Origin: Bolinopsis microptera
Taxonomy: Eukaryota > Ctenophora > Tentaculata > Lobata > Bolinopsidae
NCBI RefSeq assembly: GCF_026151205.1
Contig: NC_087076.1
Location: 23,244,828 to 23,308,827, forward strand
Direction: 5' to 3'
Length of the DNA stretch: 64,000 bases
Part shown: in pieces, positions 53,301-63,618 of the stretch
Position numbering within the stretch: the stretch's first letter is position 1
Layout: each line of letters begins with the position of its first letter
Notes under the pieces: generated by a model
Database searches by the model: none
Told to the model about the DNA's origin: nothing
The model's input: the letters and a program-made list of their open reading frames with translations, nothing else
Made by a program: the position numbers and the translations under genes

Positions 53301-53984
53301 GCAATTAACGAAATGCTACATACAGATCCAACTCAAAGAAGGCGGCCGGAGGAAGTAAAGGAAGCAGCTTTAACTGAAAGAAGGGGTGGAACGGAAGTCG
53401 ATGAAACGGGAATCTAGGTTCATGCAGTGGAAACAGACTATTGTCTTCTGAAGAATGGAGAATAACTGGGAACAAAACCACTGTTCAATATTCATGTTAA
53501 TCTAGTACACTTACAGAATATAGATTAAATCTATTGTATATTTGCATGATAAGCTTGCTGTCAATATTATACGCTACTTTAGTTACCAATAATTTGAATT
53601 TATTAGACCTGTATATGGGATGAGTGCTGGCTAATAGTATTCCATTAGAGATTTATTATGTTAAAAAGCCACTTTTTAAAAAGTGTTCTTCGTCTAGCTC
53701 TATAATATAATCATTGACCAGTATCTTTAACATGTATTTCTTTGTAAAATCTACAGCTTGTTTTTTCAGAGACATCTGACACTATATTTGAGTGATAATA
53801 AAATAAGTGAACAGGAGCCCATTTATTGATTAAATCCAATAATAAGAGTGCTACATAGTTAGTGTGCTAATAAATTAAGGAGTTCTTTTCTTCTAGAGAG
53901 AGCTAGACTGTATTGGAACAAACTCTCTCCGGATGTTAAACTTCGCGTATGTCTAAATTTGCATTTATCCAATGGACCTAGTCG
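53301..53984. other. 3' flank of GPCR copy 7 and unassigned sequence
   Basis: Array-type flank to about 53670, then unrelated AT-rich DNA. No gene is supported. Confidence 0.4.
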
Positions 53985-54052
53985 ACACTGGGATTCAAAC
54001 CCTGGTGCCTGGACCTACTGCTCAGAAGGTGGAAGCTATAACCTTTAAATCA
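53985..54052 (-). mobile_element. tRNA-like head of a SINE
   Basis: On the minus strand GTGATTTAAAGGTTATAGCT, CTTCTGAGCAGTAGGTCC and GGGTTTGAATCCCAGTG follow in the order of a tRNA. GGTTTGAATCC is a good B box; the A box is degraded. The lack of a proper acceptor stem argues for a SINE rather than a tRNA gene. Confidence 0.5.
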
Positions 54053-54716
54053 CAAACTGTGCTGATAAGCCCACCCAATTTACCTTTTGTTCACTTCTCT
54101 CTCCAGTTCGTACTGAGTTATCAGTAACTCTCCAATGAATAAATAGGCCGTACATGAAATTACGAAATATAAAACAAAATGGAAAACACTTACCTTCAGA
54201 TTGGGAATCAACAAATAAGATTAGGCTTGAGCTGACATGACCTTCCTGGAGATAAAAGGAAGACAAATTACAGTTTATCATTCATTAAAGTGATCATACT
54301 TTGGAGAAATTATTCAAAAAATATACACACAATATAGCAATGGTCATTGTCCAGCAATAAAGTTGGACACCCCCAAAAAACAACACAATAAATGCGATAA
54401 AACGGTAGAAAATGTTAAAAACAAGGATAGAAAACCTTATATTATAATAAACCCTTTATAATATAAAAATTGGTCAATTTAAAAAAAATCGCAAATGTAC
54501 AAGCTCACATCACAACAACAACCAGTTCAGAACCTCACCGAACAAGCACTCACTGACCTTTTAAGATTTACTATATACTAGCAGTATTGATTAGGTGCAA
54601 ATCATTTATTGCCGCAGATGAAAGAGTTATGGTACCTCTGTAACGCCTGATATGATAGAGATTATACAGGTTCATTTTTATTTTTTATATATCCTGGCAG
54701 GGTTCTGAGCAAATTC
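54053..54716. other. Unassigned region with exon-like pieces on the minus strand
   Basis: An exon-like piece with acceptor TTTATCTCCAG and strong donor GTAAGTG (about 54248-54194, EGHVSSSLILFVDSQSE) and another ending at AAAAG|GTAAAT (LLITQYELEREVNKR, about 54131-54084) join in phase. No family is recognised and no start or end was found. Confidence 0.25.
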
Positions 54717-54802
54717 TTACTGGGCCGCGCTCAGCCTGTCTGCTGTCATTCCGCCAAATCTTTATTTGTTTATGAACATAATAGCCTGGGGTCCCCAGGT
54801 AA
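54717..54802 (+). repeat. Small hairpin-ended repeat, copy 3
   Basis: ACTGGGCCGCGCTCAGCCTG...TAGCCTGGGGTCCCCAGGTA, the same plan as 503-582. Confidence 0.65.
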
Positions 54803-54945
54803 AGCAAATTCAAGCATAGTCTCCGCCTAACAAATGACATCACATCACAGTGTCACATATCCTTTCCTCTAGATTTCCTAAATATTGATATACCTTTCTG
54901 TAACCCCATGTTTTCCTTAAGCACGGTTTTTTTATACAACATACT

Positions 54946-55140
54946 TTAAAGACCTGCTAGAGCTTTCAGCTTACGATCCTTGACGGTGCTTTCTTTGGCC
55001 TTAATTATTAAAGGTGATCTTTTCAGCAAGATCAAATATATTTCAGGAATTGTGAAGCCTAAAACGCCATTCCTCCTGCAGTACTGAATACCAGTGGTGT
55101 GAACGTAATCTTTTCCACATAACATTAAGGACTCTGTCAT
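54946..55140 (-). CDS. Hypothetical small protein or exon, 64 codons
   Basis: From ATG (55140) the frame reads MTESLMLCGKDYVHTTGIQY and goes on with mixed, protein-like composition to KLKALAGL and a stop. A possible donor (CAG|GTCTTT) lies just before the stop. Not recognised. Low certainty. Confidence 0.3.
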   Translation of the reverse strand: MTESLMLCGKDYVHTTGIQYCRRNGVLGFTIPEIYLILLKRSPLIIKAKESTVKDRKLKALAGL

Positions 55141-55385
55141 TTTTAATAAATTTATGCAATATGATTAGGATAAGGAAGCATGAAAAGAGCGCCGCGCACC
55201 TGGATTAGCAAGCCAGCTAGGTAAAAAAGGTGACGTAAAGCTCGCTGCTCTGCACGTGTGTTGCATTCATCTATGGAGTCATCAAAACCAAATTAATTTG
55301 CAAAGATATAAAGCTGCGATCTTTTATTCGGCACAAAATCATACTTTTCGAAATAACTCACAATTTACAATTTCTTCACTAGGTA

Positions 55386-55453
55386 GCGCTCCTGCGCTCA
55401 GCCTGTCATTCCACCGAATTTTTATTTATGTTTATGAACATAATAGCCTGGGT
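55386..55453 (+). repeat. Small hairpin-ended repeat, copy 4 (truncated)
   Basis: CTGCGCTCAGCCTGTCATTC to ATAATAGCCTGGGTTC. The final palindrome is lost. Confidence 0.55.
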
Positions 55454-55592
55454 TCAACTTCAAGCTGCATTTCATATCCTTGAACTACACAATATAAACT
55501 AAAGCATGTTTTAGTGTAGACTTTTTGTCACAACAAGACTGCAACCTATAATTATAGTATAATAATAATGCAAATTGCAACCGGCCCTAATT

Positions 55593-55685
55593 TACTGGGC
55601 CGCGCTCAGCCTGTCATTCCGCCAAATCTTTATTCTATTATTATATAATGTTTATGAACATAATAGCCTGGGGTCCCCAGGTAAG
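55593..55685 (+). repeat. Small hairpin-ended repeat, copy 5
   Basis: ACTGGGCCGCGCTCAGCCTG to TAGCCTGGGGTCCCCAGGTA, followed by AG. A short AT insertion in the middle sets it apart. Confidence 0.65.
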
Positions 55686-56375
55686 CCCTAATGTCCACTA
55701 AAAAAGTTTTAATACTTTCAACACTACTATATAACAAATAATTTGAGGATGTACCATGAATGCACAATGACCATTAATCTCTAAACTCGTTGGCAATGGG
55801 GTAGCCTGTGTGGAACCTGCAGGGGTGGTGGAACAGAAGACTTGCTGATGGCCCTGCTTGAGAGTTGAGTACTTGTTGTGCTGTTGTTATGTAAACACAC
55901 TTCACTCATCCTCACAGTCATCACAGTCACCACACCTGGGGGGCTCACAGCATTGTGTATTCATGGTGCTCCCTCCGGCCATCATTAAAATAGTAGTGTT
56001 GAAAGTATGCAAATTGTATCTTATCTGTTTTATTGAAAATATACCCAGATTTGATATTAACTAATTAACACTCTTTCAGCTTTGCTATTTGGGCTTCCCA
56101 GCCCTCACCTTCCACAACATCCTCCATACCATCCCTCACATCATCAACCCTATCATCTCACTCTCATATAATCAATCCTGTCTATGTTGGTCTGTCAGTG
56201 TGTCAGTCTATAGATTCTTATTATAATTATTTCTATATAGCTATGATATTTCACATCCTTCACGTTGCTCATTATTATACTCTATACTACTCTTCTCTCT
56301 CCCAGGTCCTGAGGCCTGTCTGACGGGACACCACCCCGAACGGTCCACCGGCTGCCCCCGCCTCTTCTCATAATC
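55686..56375 (+). other. Region before the PHD-AlkB frame
   Basis: Mostly unassigned. From about 56307 a GC-rich leader (CTCCCAGGTCCTGAGGCCTG) runs into the ATG at 56376 and may be the 5' UTR of the element. The frame at 55858-56064 is unsupported. Confidence 0.35.
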
Positions 56376-57898
56376 ATGGTACACGATAGATCTCTACGTA
56401 ATGCTCGTCCTCACAAGGCTCCACCCAACGATCCAAATAACAGCCTCTATGACTCACCTCAATCAAGAGTTCCCCTCTACAAGGAGCAACTGAAGTGTAA
56501 CACCGAATCTCCTACTGTCATACCAGAAAGCCCCATTGATGTTACTGGAGACAAATTCTTTGATGCAGAGTGCCTTGTCCCCAAAACCCCATCAAACCAG
56601 GGTACTCCTAGTGCAAGTGCCAAGAGCACACCTTCTCAAAACAAGAGAACTCCTGTAACCCAAAACAAAAAGAAGTGTCCATGCAAGAAGAGTGACAAAA
56701 ACTCAACCTACATCACCTGCAACAAGTGTCAACAGCAATGGCATAATAGGTGCAGTAATCTACTCGGCCTTTCACCATCAGATATTAAGAAAATGGAACT
56801 GTGGGAGTGCCCAAGCTGTTATGTCTGTCCCGCACTGCACTTAGTAAGGTACCTTCATCCCTCTACGCTGACATCCGTTCAACTAAGGAGGTTGTCACTG
56901 CATTATGTCTTAGTGAACGCTCTTCAAACCAGGGGTTGGTTAATGATGATGTCACAGAGAAACTGAACATGCTACAGCAAGAGATAAAAGGCCTCCGTGA
57001 GTCTGCCTTCCAGAGAGTTGACCAGCCACACCCAGAGAGCACAACCCTGTTGACAGCTGAAGCTGTCACTAGCATCCAAAACAGCCTCTTACATCTGACT
57101 GAACAAGTCACATCCATGAAGTCGTCGCTTGGCAACAGAAGCAGCAGCCCTCGGCCTCCACCAAACAGGATGCCACAGCCTAACCATGGTCCTGGTCCCA
57201 CATCCCCTCCCCCACCTAATACTGTCTCTCCACACACAAAGAAACATGTGACACCGTGCAAGCCCTATGAAATGTATGACCCTCTAGCCCTTACACCAGA
57301 ACTTAAGGAGGAAGTCCAAGCGTTCATCAGTACTGGTAACTGTAGCGAATTTACTAGTGTTGGTGAGAACTCTCGTGAAGTAATGTACTTTGGTGACTTC
57401 TCGTATAGGTACACTGGCACTGAGCACCCAGCAAGAGAAATGCCGCAAGTGCTGAAGAAGCTTCTTGAAACAATTGTTCCTAAAATACCTTCTCCAGTGA
57501 ATGATAGGAATATTAAGATTAACTCGTGTCTCATTAGTAAGTATAGCTCTGGTGCTAACCACATTCCAATGCACAGAGATGATGAGCCTGTGATTGATCC
57601 CGAATCTCACATCCTTACGATCTCACTAGGAGCTGCCCGTACCATGTCCTTCTGCAATAATGATGATAGCCAATCAGAAGATCTCCCCCTTCAGGACAAC
57701 AGCTTGTTAGTCACAACGAGATATGCGCAGGACTTTTGGAAACATGGGATCCTCCCAGACGAGAATGTCTCCACAGAGAGAGTGAGCCTGACCTTTAGAC
57801 ACATTTCTCCTCACTTCATCAATTCGACCATCATTCTGGGTGATTCAAACACCTCCAGGATGACATTTGGTGACTCAGTAGGTGGGCAATTCTCATAA
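56376..57898 (+). pseudogene. PHD finger plus AlkB-like 2OG-Fe(II) dioxygenase, one frameshift
   Basis: Two overlapping frames (56376-56966 and 56801-57898) make one product if a single-base shift near 56825-56845 is allowed. The first has a Pro/Ser/Thr-rich start and a PHD-type Zn finger: CPCKK, CNKC, WHNRC, ECPSC (about residues 104-155). The second begins with a helical stretch, then a Pro-rich linker, then an AlkB fold: HRD (about residue 257 of that frame) as HxD iron ligand, a later His in WKHGI, and RVSLTFR as the R-x5-R site for 2-oxoglutarate. It ends in TIILGDSNTSR, which resembles the start of an SGNH-like domain, just before a stop. PHD and SGNH parts are known from ORF1 of some CR1-like LINEs, so this is probably LINE ORF1. 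AlkB there would act in DNA or RNA repair. The copia element lies 13 bp farther on. Confidence 0.72.
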
Positions 57899-57911
57899 AA
57901 AGCGTCATTTA

Positions 57912-58101
57912 TGTTTTATTGGTTAGACGGTGCAATGATAGGCAGTAATTGTAGTGTAAAAACAGCCCCACCACTCCTATGGAGATAGATGGTTAGTCAT
58001 CTTAATAAATAAATAAATGAATATAAATACAAATACAATCCATAATAGAAATAGAAACACTGCAGCGATGTGGCCCTCGCAGCTCAGTGAGAATACTAAC
58101 A
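57912..58101 (-). repeat. 3' LTR of the copia element
   Basis: The same 190 bp as 63424-63613. On the minus strand it runs from TGTTAGTATTCTCACTGAGC to CCAATAAAACA. The CAATAAAA near its end may be part of a polyadenylation signal. Confidence 0.92.
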
Positions 58102-58464
58102 TCTTACCCCAATTTCTAAAACAGATTAAAACTTTTCCAAAAACTATCATCATCACTTTTCCAAAAACTATCATCACATTCTCAATTCTTTCTTCATTCC
58201 TTTTTCAAAAATCATAATAATACTGTTCATTTCAATTCTTTCAGTCCTTTCAATTTCTTACACTGTACTAATCATAGTCTGTATCCCGTTCTCACAACGG
58301 CCATAGATAGCAGGAGAAAGTAAGTAGTCTGTCACGTTGAGAGCAAGGTGAGAGTAGGTACTAGCCAAGAGGGGAGCCACACTACCACAGAGAGATCACA
58401 AGATCCAAAAACAAAGCAGAGATGCACAGGTACCAATTCCTTGTGAAACCCTGTAAATATTGTT

Positions 58465-58511
<47 letters not shown>

Positions 58512-58612
58512 ATGGGCTGATTCTTGACAAAGTGTCACCGGGACTTCGGATTGTCTTTTTCTTTTAACAAGCTGTTCTTGACAAAGTGTCACCGGGACTT
58601 CGGATTGTTGTT

Positions 58613-58671
<59 letters not shown>

Positions 58672-58807
58672 GTTAAAGGTTAATTATACATTAAAGTCAT
58701 CGTCACTCGTAATTATAAACAAATTATAAACAATTAAAAAAAAACAAATGCACACTGTTTCATTGGCGTCAAAACCTACCACTAATTAAAAAACCATTAA
58801 ATACCAA
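58102..58807 (-). repeat. 3' untranslated part of copia with two poly-A cassettes
   Basis: On the minus strand runs of 57 A (58670-58614) and 44 A (58510-58467) each lie next to a copy of CCGAAGTCCCGGTGACACTT (58608-58575 and 58555-58522). The shared unit is about 34 bp. It looks like a duplicated insertion with A tail. The poly-Lys frame across it is an artefact. Confidence 0.7.
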
Positions 58808-61800
58808 TTAAATTGAAACAATTTCTCCTTTATTTAGCATCACTAAAAGTTTATCACTGTTACTGGTTATTTTAGTAAAGGGATCCGCAAGCTGTTTAGC
58901 TCCCTCTTCCCATTTTACTTCAATCTCATCTTTCTGCTGCATTTGTCTAATGGTAGCCAGATCAACGTTCAACCTCTTTTCTTCAACATGTTTACTTGAT
59001 CGCAAAGCTTTATCTAATGATTGATTGTCTGTAAAGCCTATTACTGGAACCATTGACTTATCAAATTGATCGAAGTAGATCTCACTTATCAGACGAGAGA
59101 CATACACTCCATGATCTAATGTATCTTTGAATGCCAAAGTCTCTGCGCTCAAAGTGCTGCTTACAACTCGTTTACATTTATGACTTCCCCATGATAACGG
59201 TGATATCTTTCCTTCCTCATTCATTAGGACTATTAGATGACCTTTTCCTGTGGACACCTTGTCACCGAGGTTCATAGATGATGCATCAGAGTAGATCACA
59301 ATCTTTAGTGTAGAAATGTCTCCTAACTTTGAGAACTTTGTGTTGTAACAACCGTTGAGCTCTTTCATCCGTCTGAATGCTTTATTGGCCTTCTTAACAG
59401 CTTCTACTGGATCTACACTCTTTGTTACATTTAAATCATACGTCATGAATGACAAATCTGGGCGTGATTGAGCAGCTACCCAGTTCAACTGACCACATAT
59501 TGTTCTAAGCTTCCTGTCAGTCGACAGATGATATATCTCATGTTCTTTATCATTGATGACATCTGCTAGATCTCGGATATATTCATGTTGGTTCACTAGG
59601 ATACCGTCTTCTGTCTGCTCAACTGATAGACCAATGTAATTGAACTTTGATTTGCATATTTTACCAGCTTCAAAGTTTGATGTCAGTTCTTTTACAACTC
59701 TATCAAAGAATGACTTTGTACCAGCTACTAAGAAATCATCAACGTGAAGCACAAGTATTCCTTCGAATCCAGTACTAGTTCTCCATATGAACAAAGCAGG
59801 ATCTAACACTGATTGAGTACAACCAAGGTTGATAAGAAGTCCCTTCACACTGATAAACCAAGCTCTTGCCGCATCATTTAAACCATACACTGTCTTTCTC
59901 AATCTCCACAAATAACCTTTTTCTACATGAGCTTCCTTGGGTGGTATGACATAAACATTTCTTTCAATTTTATTTCCTTGCAGAAAGGCAGCTTTGATAT
60001 CAATCGTTGTTAGTTGCCACTGCTGGTTTGCAGCTATAGCAAGTACAACCTTGAGAGTGTTTTTGAATACTGTAGGTGACTCCACTTCAATAGACTGATT
60101 TTGCTCTTGAAATCCACGGACTACTAACCGGGCTTTAACTCCAAGTTCAGTGCTGGGTTTTTCTGTTATTACCCAAGTTGTTGTAATGACATTCTGATCA
60201 CAATCCTTGACTTCATCATATACTTCTCTCTGCTTCCAGTTAGTCAATTCAATAACTTTAGCCTTAATAACCACATCTTCATTGTGTCTGGAAGTGGGAA
60301 TTGTCACAACATTACATTCTTCGTGATCGTCTCCAGGTTCTGCATCAATAGCAGCATCAGCTTTGTACATAGCCGTCTTTGTACAATCTATCAGCTTTTC
60401 TTCACCTTGGGTTGTCATAAGTTTCACCCAGTGATCTTTTCTGCCAAGCCGTTTTCCTTTTTGAGTCACGGTACATGTCTCCCATTCATTTTCTTTTCCT
60501 TCTTTAACAAGTTTCACCGTATCTCCGACCGAAACATCGTTTTTCTGAAGTCTAGTTTCCAAATACTTAATCTTGAGTTGTTGTTTTTGTTCATTGGAAA
60601 TTATCTTAGAGTCTATTTCAAGTATTGGAGAGGAGCTCATAATTTCTTGTCCTGTTGGTATTTCCTCTGTTTCCACTGGCACTTGAAATTGAATAGGCAT
60701 TTCTTCTATGTTTTCAGCAGCTTCATCAAACTGATCATCGTTAAGATTGACTGCTTCATCATGTTGGCTATTCTCTGTTTCCAAGATATCATCATTGTTT
60801 TGGTTGTGCTCGTCACTCACTATATATTCTCGTTTCACAATTCTACAGCTTGCTGCTTTGATAAGCAGTCCTCCATGCCTCAGTATAAGAGTCTTTCCTT
60901 CCTTGCCGACTATCTTGGCAGGTCCTTTCCAGCGTTCAATATTAGGTCTTTTGTAGAATACAACATCACCAATCATAAAGTCTTGGTTGATATCTCGTAA
61001 GGGTCTTTTCAAAGCTCTTTTAACTCTTTCTGAATTCTCTGCCTCTAGATATGCTTTTCTGCTTAGATACATTGCATTAAGATTCCTTTGAATGTCGCTT
61101 GATAATGATTCATCTGCTCCTTCATTAGCAGGTAGCAAGTTGTAAGATACCCCAGGAAAGTTTGGATTCTGACCTGTCACTATCTGCACTGGAGAAAATC
61201 CACTGACATTGTACAGTGTGTTCTTGGCATTGATTGACCATGCAAGTGCTGTCTTCAATGGAAACCCGTCATACATCATTTTAAGCACTGATTTGTCAAC
61301 CACAGCATGGTTTCTTTCACATAAGCCATTTGACCAAGGTGAGTAGGCACTGGTAACACAAATTTCAAAGTTGAGTTGTTCACTGAGATCATTAAGTTCA
61401 TTGTTTGCGAATTCTCCTCCATTGTCCACTAATATTTTTCCTGGAGGTCCCATACCTGCTGCAATCCATTCCATAGTAAAGGCTTTTATTACTGTCTCTG
61501 GCTTTTTGTTGGAAATCACCCTAGCTTTGCAGAATCTTGAGAACATATCAACAATGTAAATCACATAACCATTGATTCCAGTAAATTGTTTCAAATCAAG
61601 AGCTACTACCTCATTGAACTTCGTTGCCATAGGTAATCCAACGACTGGTGTGGAGGGTGTTCTTTTATATCTCGCACAGGCATCACATTCTTTTAGCACT
61701 TGATCAATCACCTTGTTCACATTTTCACCTTGTACGTTTGCATTTTTGGTAATCTTTTTCAGATTCTCTGCTGAACAATGACCCAGCTGCTTATGAAGTT

Positions 61801-63424
61801 TGGTAATACTGCTGACTGTGTCATCTAGATTGACTAGATTACATTGCTCTTCTATAGCAACTTCATTATAATCCCATAGAGATATGCCAATCAGACCTGA
61901 CTCGGTTGTTATAACAGGGATCACCTCTCCATCTACTTCAATCGTACTTGTACCAAGGTCTAATTTAAACCCTCGCTTTGCCATTTCTTCTTTGGAGATC
62001 AGAAATGGAATATTCCTTTGCACTATATCAGCCCAAAGGAATGTCTTCTTTCCGGCAATTATACAAGGTACTCTCACCGCATCTGCGGCAGCAATAGGGT
62101 CACTACCTCCAAAACTGTATTTTGAACGGGCGTCTGACACTTTCAGGAGTGCTTTGTCCTCTTCTGTCAGGTTATCTATGTACTCACGAATCCATTCTTC
62201 GCCAACTACATTCTTCGAGCAAGCAGAGTCTAAAAGTGCTACCTGATGGCATTCTGCTGTCTCCATCTCTGAAATCTCTCTACATTCATTAACATTTTCT
62301 GATCTATCTGAATGAGGACAATCTTTAATCAAATGCATTACTGATTCGCATCTATTACATCTCAACCGGGGGTTAAACTTCTGAGTTGCCCTAGAGTCGT
62401 CAGCTGTCTTATATGTCTTAGAGTACTCTTTTTTGAAACTTCTAGAGTTATCTCTTCTTCGATCATTATCTGAATATCTCTTTGGCTTGTATTCTCCTTT
62501 GCCATTATCCCTTTTGTCACGATTAAATCTTGAGATGTGATTGTTGTATGATCTGTTATTATCTGTTCTTCTCCAAGCCTTTCCTCTATTTCTCCAATTG
62601 GTGTAGTAGGCTTCCTCTTCTTCAGACATGTTATCAGGATCTGATGATGAACGTGTAGATTCTGACGATTCAGAAAAAAGTCTCTCACCATTGAATACTG
62701 GCTCTTCTTTGATGGGCGTATCACATTGTGGTCTCTTTTCAACCTCACGGATTCCTTCACCAAAGTATTTCTTGATTGAATTCATCATATCTTCAACAAC
62801 AGACTCTGTTTTAACTAACTCAACTCCAGTCATTACCAGCTTTTTGTCATTTGCTGATAAACCGGATCTTTCTAGCATGTGTAATGCTAACACAGTTCCA
62901 GGAAGAGTTATCTTGCTAATTTTCAAGTTGGTGTTGGCTTGATCAAAGTTATTGAGAAAGCTTGACATATCTTGACTGTCCTTTCTCCTAAGATTGATAA
63001 AATCCGACCAGGATTTCATCATCTTACTGGTATCATCTTTCCTGTATGTTCTATCTAATAGCTTCATGATGTTTTGTACTCCTTCCCCGTCAAGAACATC
63101 GATGTCTTTGTTTTTTACTGCTGAGTTGAGCTTTGATACGATATTATGATCAGTGTGTTGAGATACTAGGTTGAACAAGGCATACCCTTGCTCTGCGGGG
63201 TCTACTTTTCTGACTGCACATAATTTGTCCCACATCTCAACTTGTAGTCTCCATTCCTCATAACTCATAGATGCTTTCCATTGCGGTGGGGCTGTAAGGC
63301 GGGCTGCTGGCTGTTGGTACTGCACTTGTATTGGCTCTGGTTGCAGTACTGCTCCTTGAACATTTGATGATGTTGCTGTATCAGGTGGTGGATTACTTTC
63401 TTTTTCATCTTCACTGTTTACCAT
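58808..63424 (-). CDS. Copia gag-pol polyprotein, 1538 residues
   Basis: Gag fills the first roughly 350 residues and ends in a zinc knuckle CNRCESVMHLIKDC (CX2CX4HX4C, about 356). The protease has LLDSACSKN (about 398, DSA in place of DSG). Integrase has the HKQLGH...CDAC zinc site (541-582) and D-D-E at about 607 (ALDLKQF), 665 (LVDNGGEF) and 700 (GLCERN). RT starts near 1080; motif A is TIDIKAAFLQG (about 1141) and the active site is LHVDDFLVAG (about 1228). RNase H has YSDASS, TLSAETLAF and TDNQSL (1375-1470). No stop or shift interrupts it. The ATG straddles the LTR edge, so the primer-binding site would be coding; a later Met may be the real start. Confidence 0.93.
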   Translation of the reverse strand: MVNSEDEKESNPPPDTATSSNVQGAVLQPEPIQVQYQQPAARLTAPPQWKASMSYEEWRLQVEMWDKLCAVRKVDPAEQGYALFNLVSQHTDHNIVSKLNSAVKNKDIDVLDGEGVQNIMKLLDRTYRKDDTSKMMKSWSDFINLRRKDSQDMSSFLNNFDQANTNLKISKITLPGTVLALHMLERSGLSANDKKLVMTGVELVKTESVVEDMMNSIKKYFGEGIREVEKRPQCDTPIKEEPVFNGERLFSESSESTRSSSDPDNMSEEEEAYYTNWRNRGKAWRRTDNNRSYNNHISRFNRDKRDNGKGEYKPKRYSDNDRRRDNSRSFKKEYSKTYKTADDSRATQKFNPRLRCNRCESVMHLIKDCPHSDRSENVNECREISEMETAECHQVALLDSACSKNVVGEEWIREYIDNLTEEDKALLKVSDARSKYSFGGSDPIAAADAVRVPCIIAGKKTFLWADIVQRNIPFLISKEEMAKRGFKLDLGTSTIEVDGEVIPVITTESGLIGISLWDYNEVAIEEQCNLVNLDDTVSSITKLHKQLGHCSAENLKKITKNANVQGENVNKVIDQVLKECDACARYKRTPSTPVVGLPMATKFNEVVALDLKQFTGINGYVIYIVDMFSRFCKARVISNKKPETVIKAFTMEWIAAGMGPPGKILVDNGGEFANNELNDLSEQLNFEICVTSAYSPWSNGLCERNHAVVDKSVLKMMYDGFPLKTALAWSINAKNTLYNVSGFSPVQIVTGQNPNFPGVSYNLLPANEGADESLSSDIQRNLNAMYLSRKAYLEAENSERVKRALKRPLRDINQDFMIGDVVFYKRPNIERWKGPAKIVGKEGKTLILRHGGLLIKAASCRIVKREYIVSDEHNQNNDDILETENSQHDEAVNLNDDQFDEAAENIEEMPIQFQVPVETEEIPTGQEIMSSSPILEIDSKIISNEQKQQLKIKYLETRLQKNDVSVGDTVKLVKEGKENEWETCTVTQKGKRLGRKDHWVKLMTTQGEEKLIDCTKTAMYKADAAIDAEPGDDHEECNVVTIPTSRHNEDVVIKAKVIELTNWKQREVYDEVKDCDQNVITTTWVITEKPSTELGVKARLVVRGFQEQNQSIEVESPTVFKNTLKVVLAIAANQQWQLTTIDIKAAFLQGNKIERNVYVIPPKEAHVEKGYLWRLRKTVYGLNDAARAWFISVKGLLINLGCTQSVLDPALFIWRTSTGFEGILVLHVDDFLVAGTKSFFDRVVKELTSNFEAGKICKSKFNYIGLSVEQTEDGILVNQHEYIRDLADVINDKEHEIYHLSTDRKLRTICGQLNWVAAQSRPDLSFMTYDLNVTKSVDPVEAVKKANKAFRRMKELNGCYNTKFSKLGDISTLKIVIYSDASSMNLGDKVSTGKGHLIVLMNEEGKISPLSWGSHKCKRVVSSTLSAETLAFKDTLDHGVYVSRLISEIYFDQFDKSMVPVIGFTDNQSLDKALRSSKHVEEKRLNVDLATIRQMQQKDEIEVKWEEGAKQLADPFTKITSNSDKLLVMLNKGEIVSI

Positions 63425-63613
63425 GTTTTATTGGTTAGACGGTGCAATGATAGGCAGTAATTGTAGTGTAAAAACAGCCCCACCACTCCTATGGAGATAG
63501 ATGGTTAGTCATCTTAATAAATAAATAAATGAATATAAATACAAATACAATCCATAATAGAAATAGAAACACTGCAGCGATGTGGCCCTCGCAGCTCAGT
63601 GAGAATACTAACA
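63424..63613 (-). repeat. 5' LTR of the copia element
   Basis: Identical to the 3' LTR. Its final A forms the first base of the gag-pol ATG. Confidence 0.92.
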
Positions 63614-63618
63614 ATTTA

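Larger units (their letters stand above)
57912..63613 (-). mobile_element. Complete Ty1/copia-type LTR retrotransposon
   Basis: 190-bp LTRs at 63424-63613 (5') and 57912-58101 (3') appear identical, begin TGTTAG and end AAAACA, and are flanked by ATTTA (57907-57911 and 63614-63618). Between them is one long gag-pol frame with integrase before RT, the copia order. A purine-rich TTGGGGTAAGA stands before the 3' LTR and TGGTAAACAG follows the 5' LTR as likely primer-binding site. Identical LTRs and an intact frame point to a recent, perhaps active copy. Confidence 0.93.

Noticed and set aside
53985-54052. Functional tRNA gene
   Set aside because: A box and acceptor stem are degraded; better explained as a SINE head.
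60284-61000. 238-codon plus-strand frame and other frames opposite the copia gene
   Set aside because: Shadows of the intact minus-strand gag-pol; no domain.
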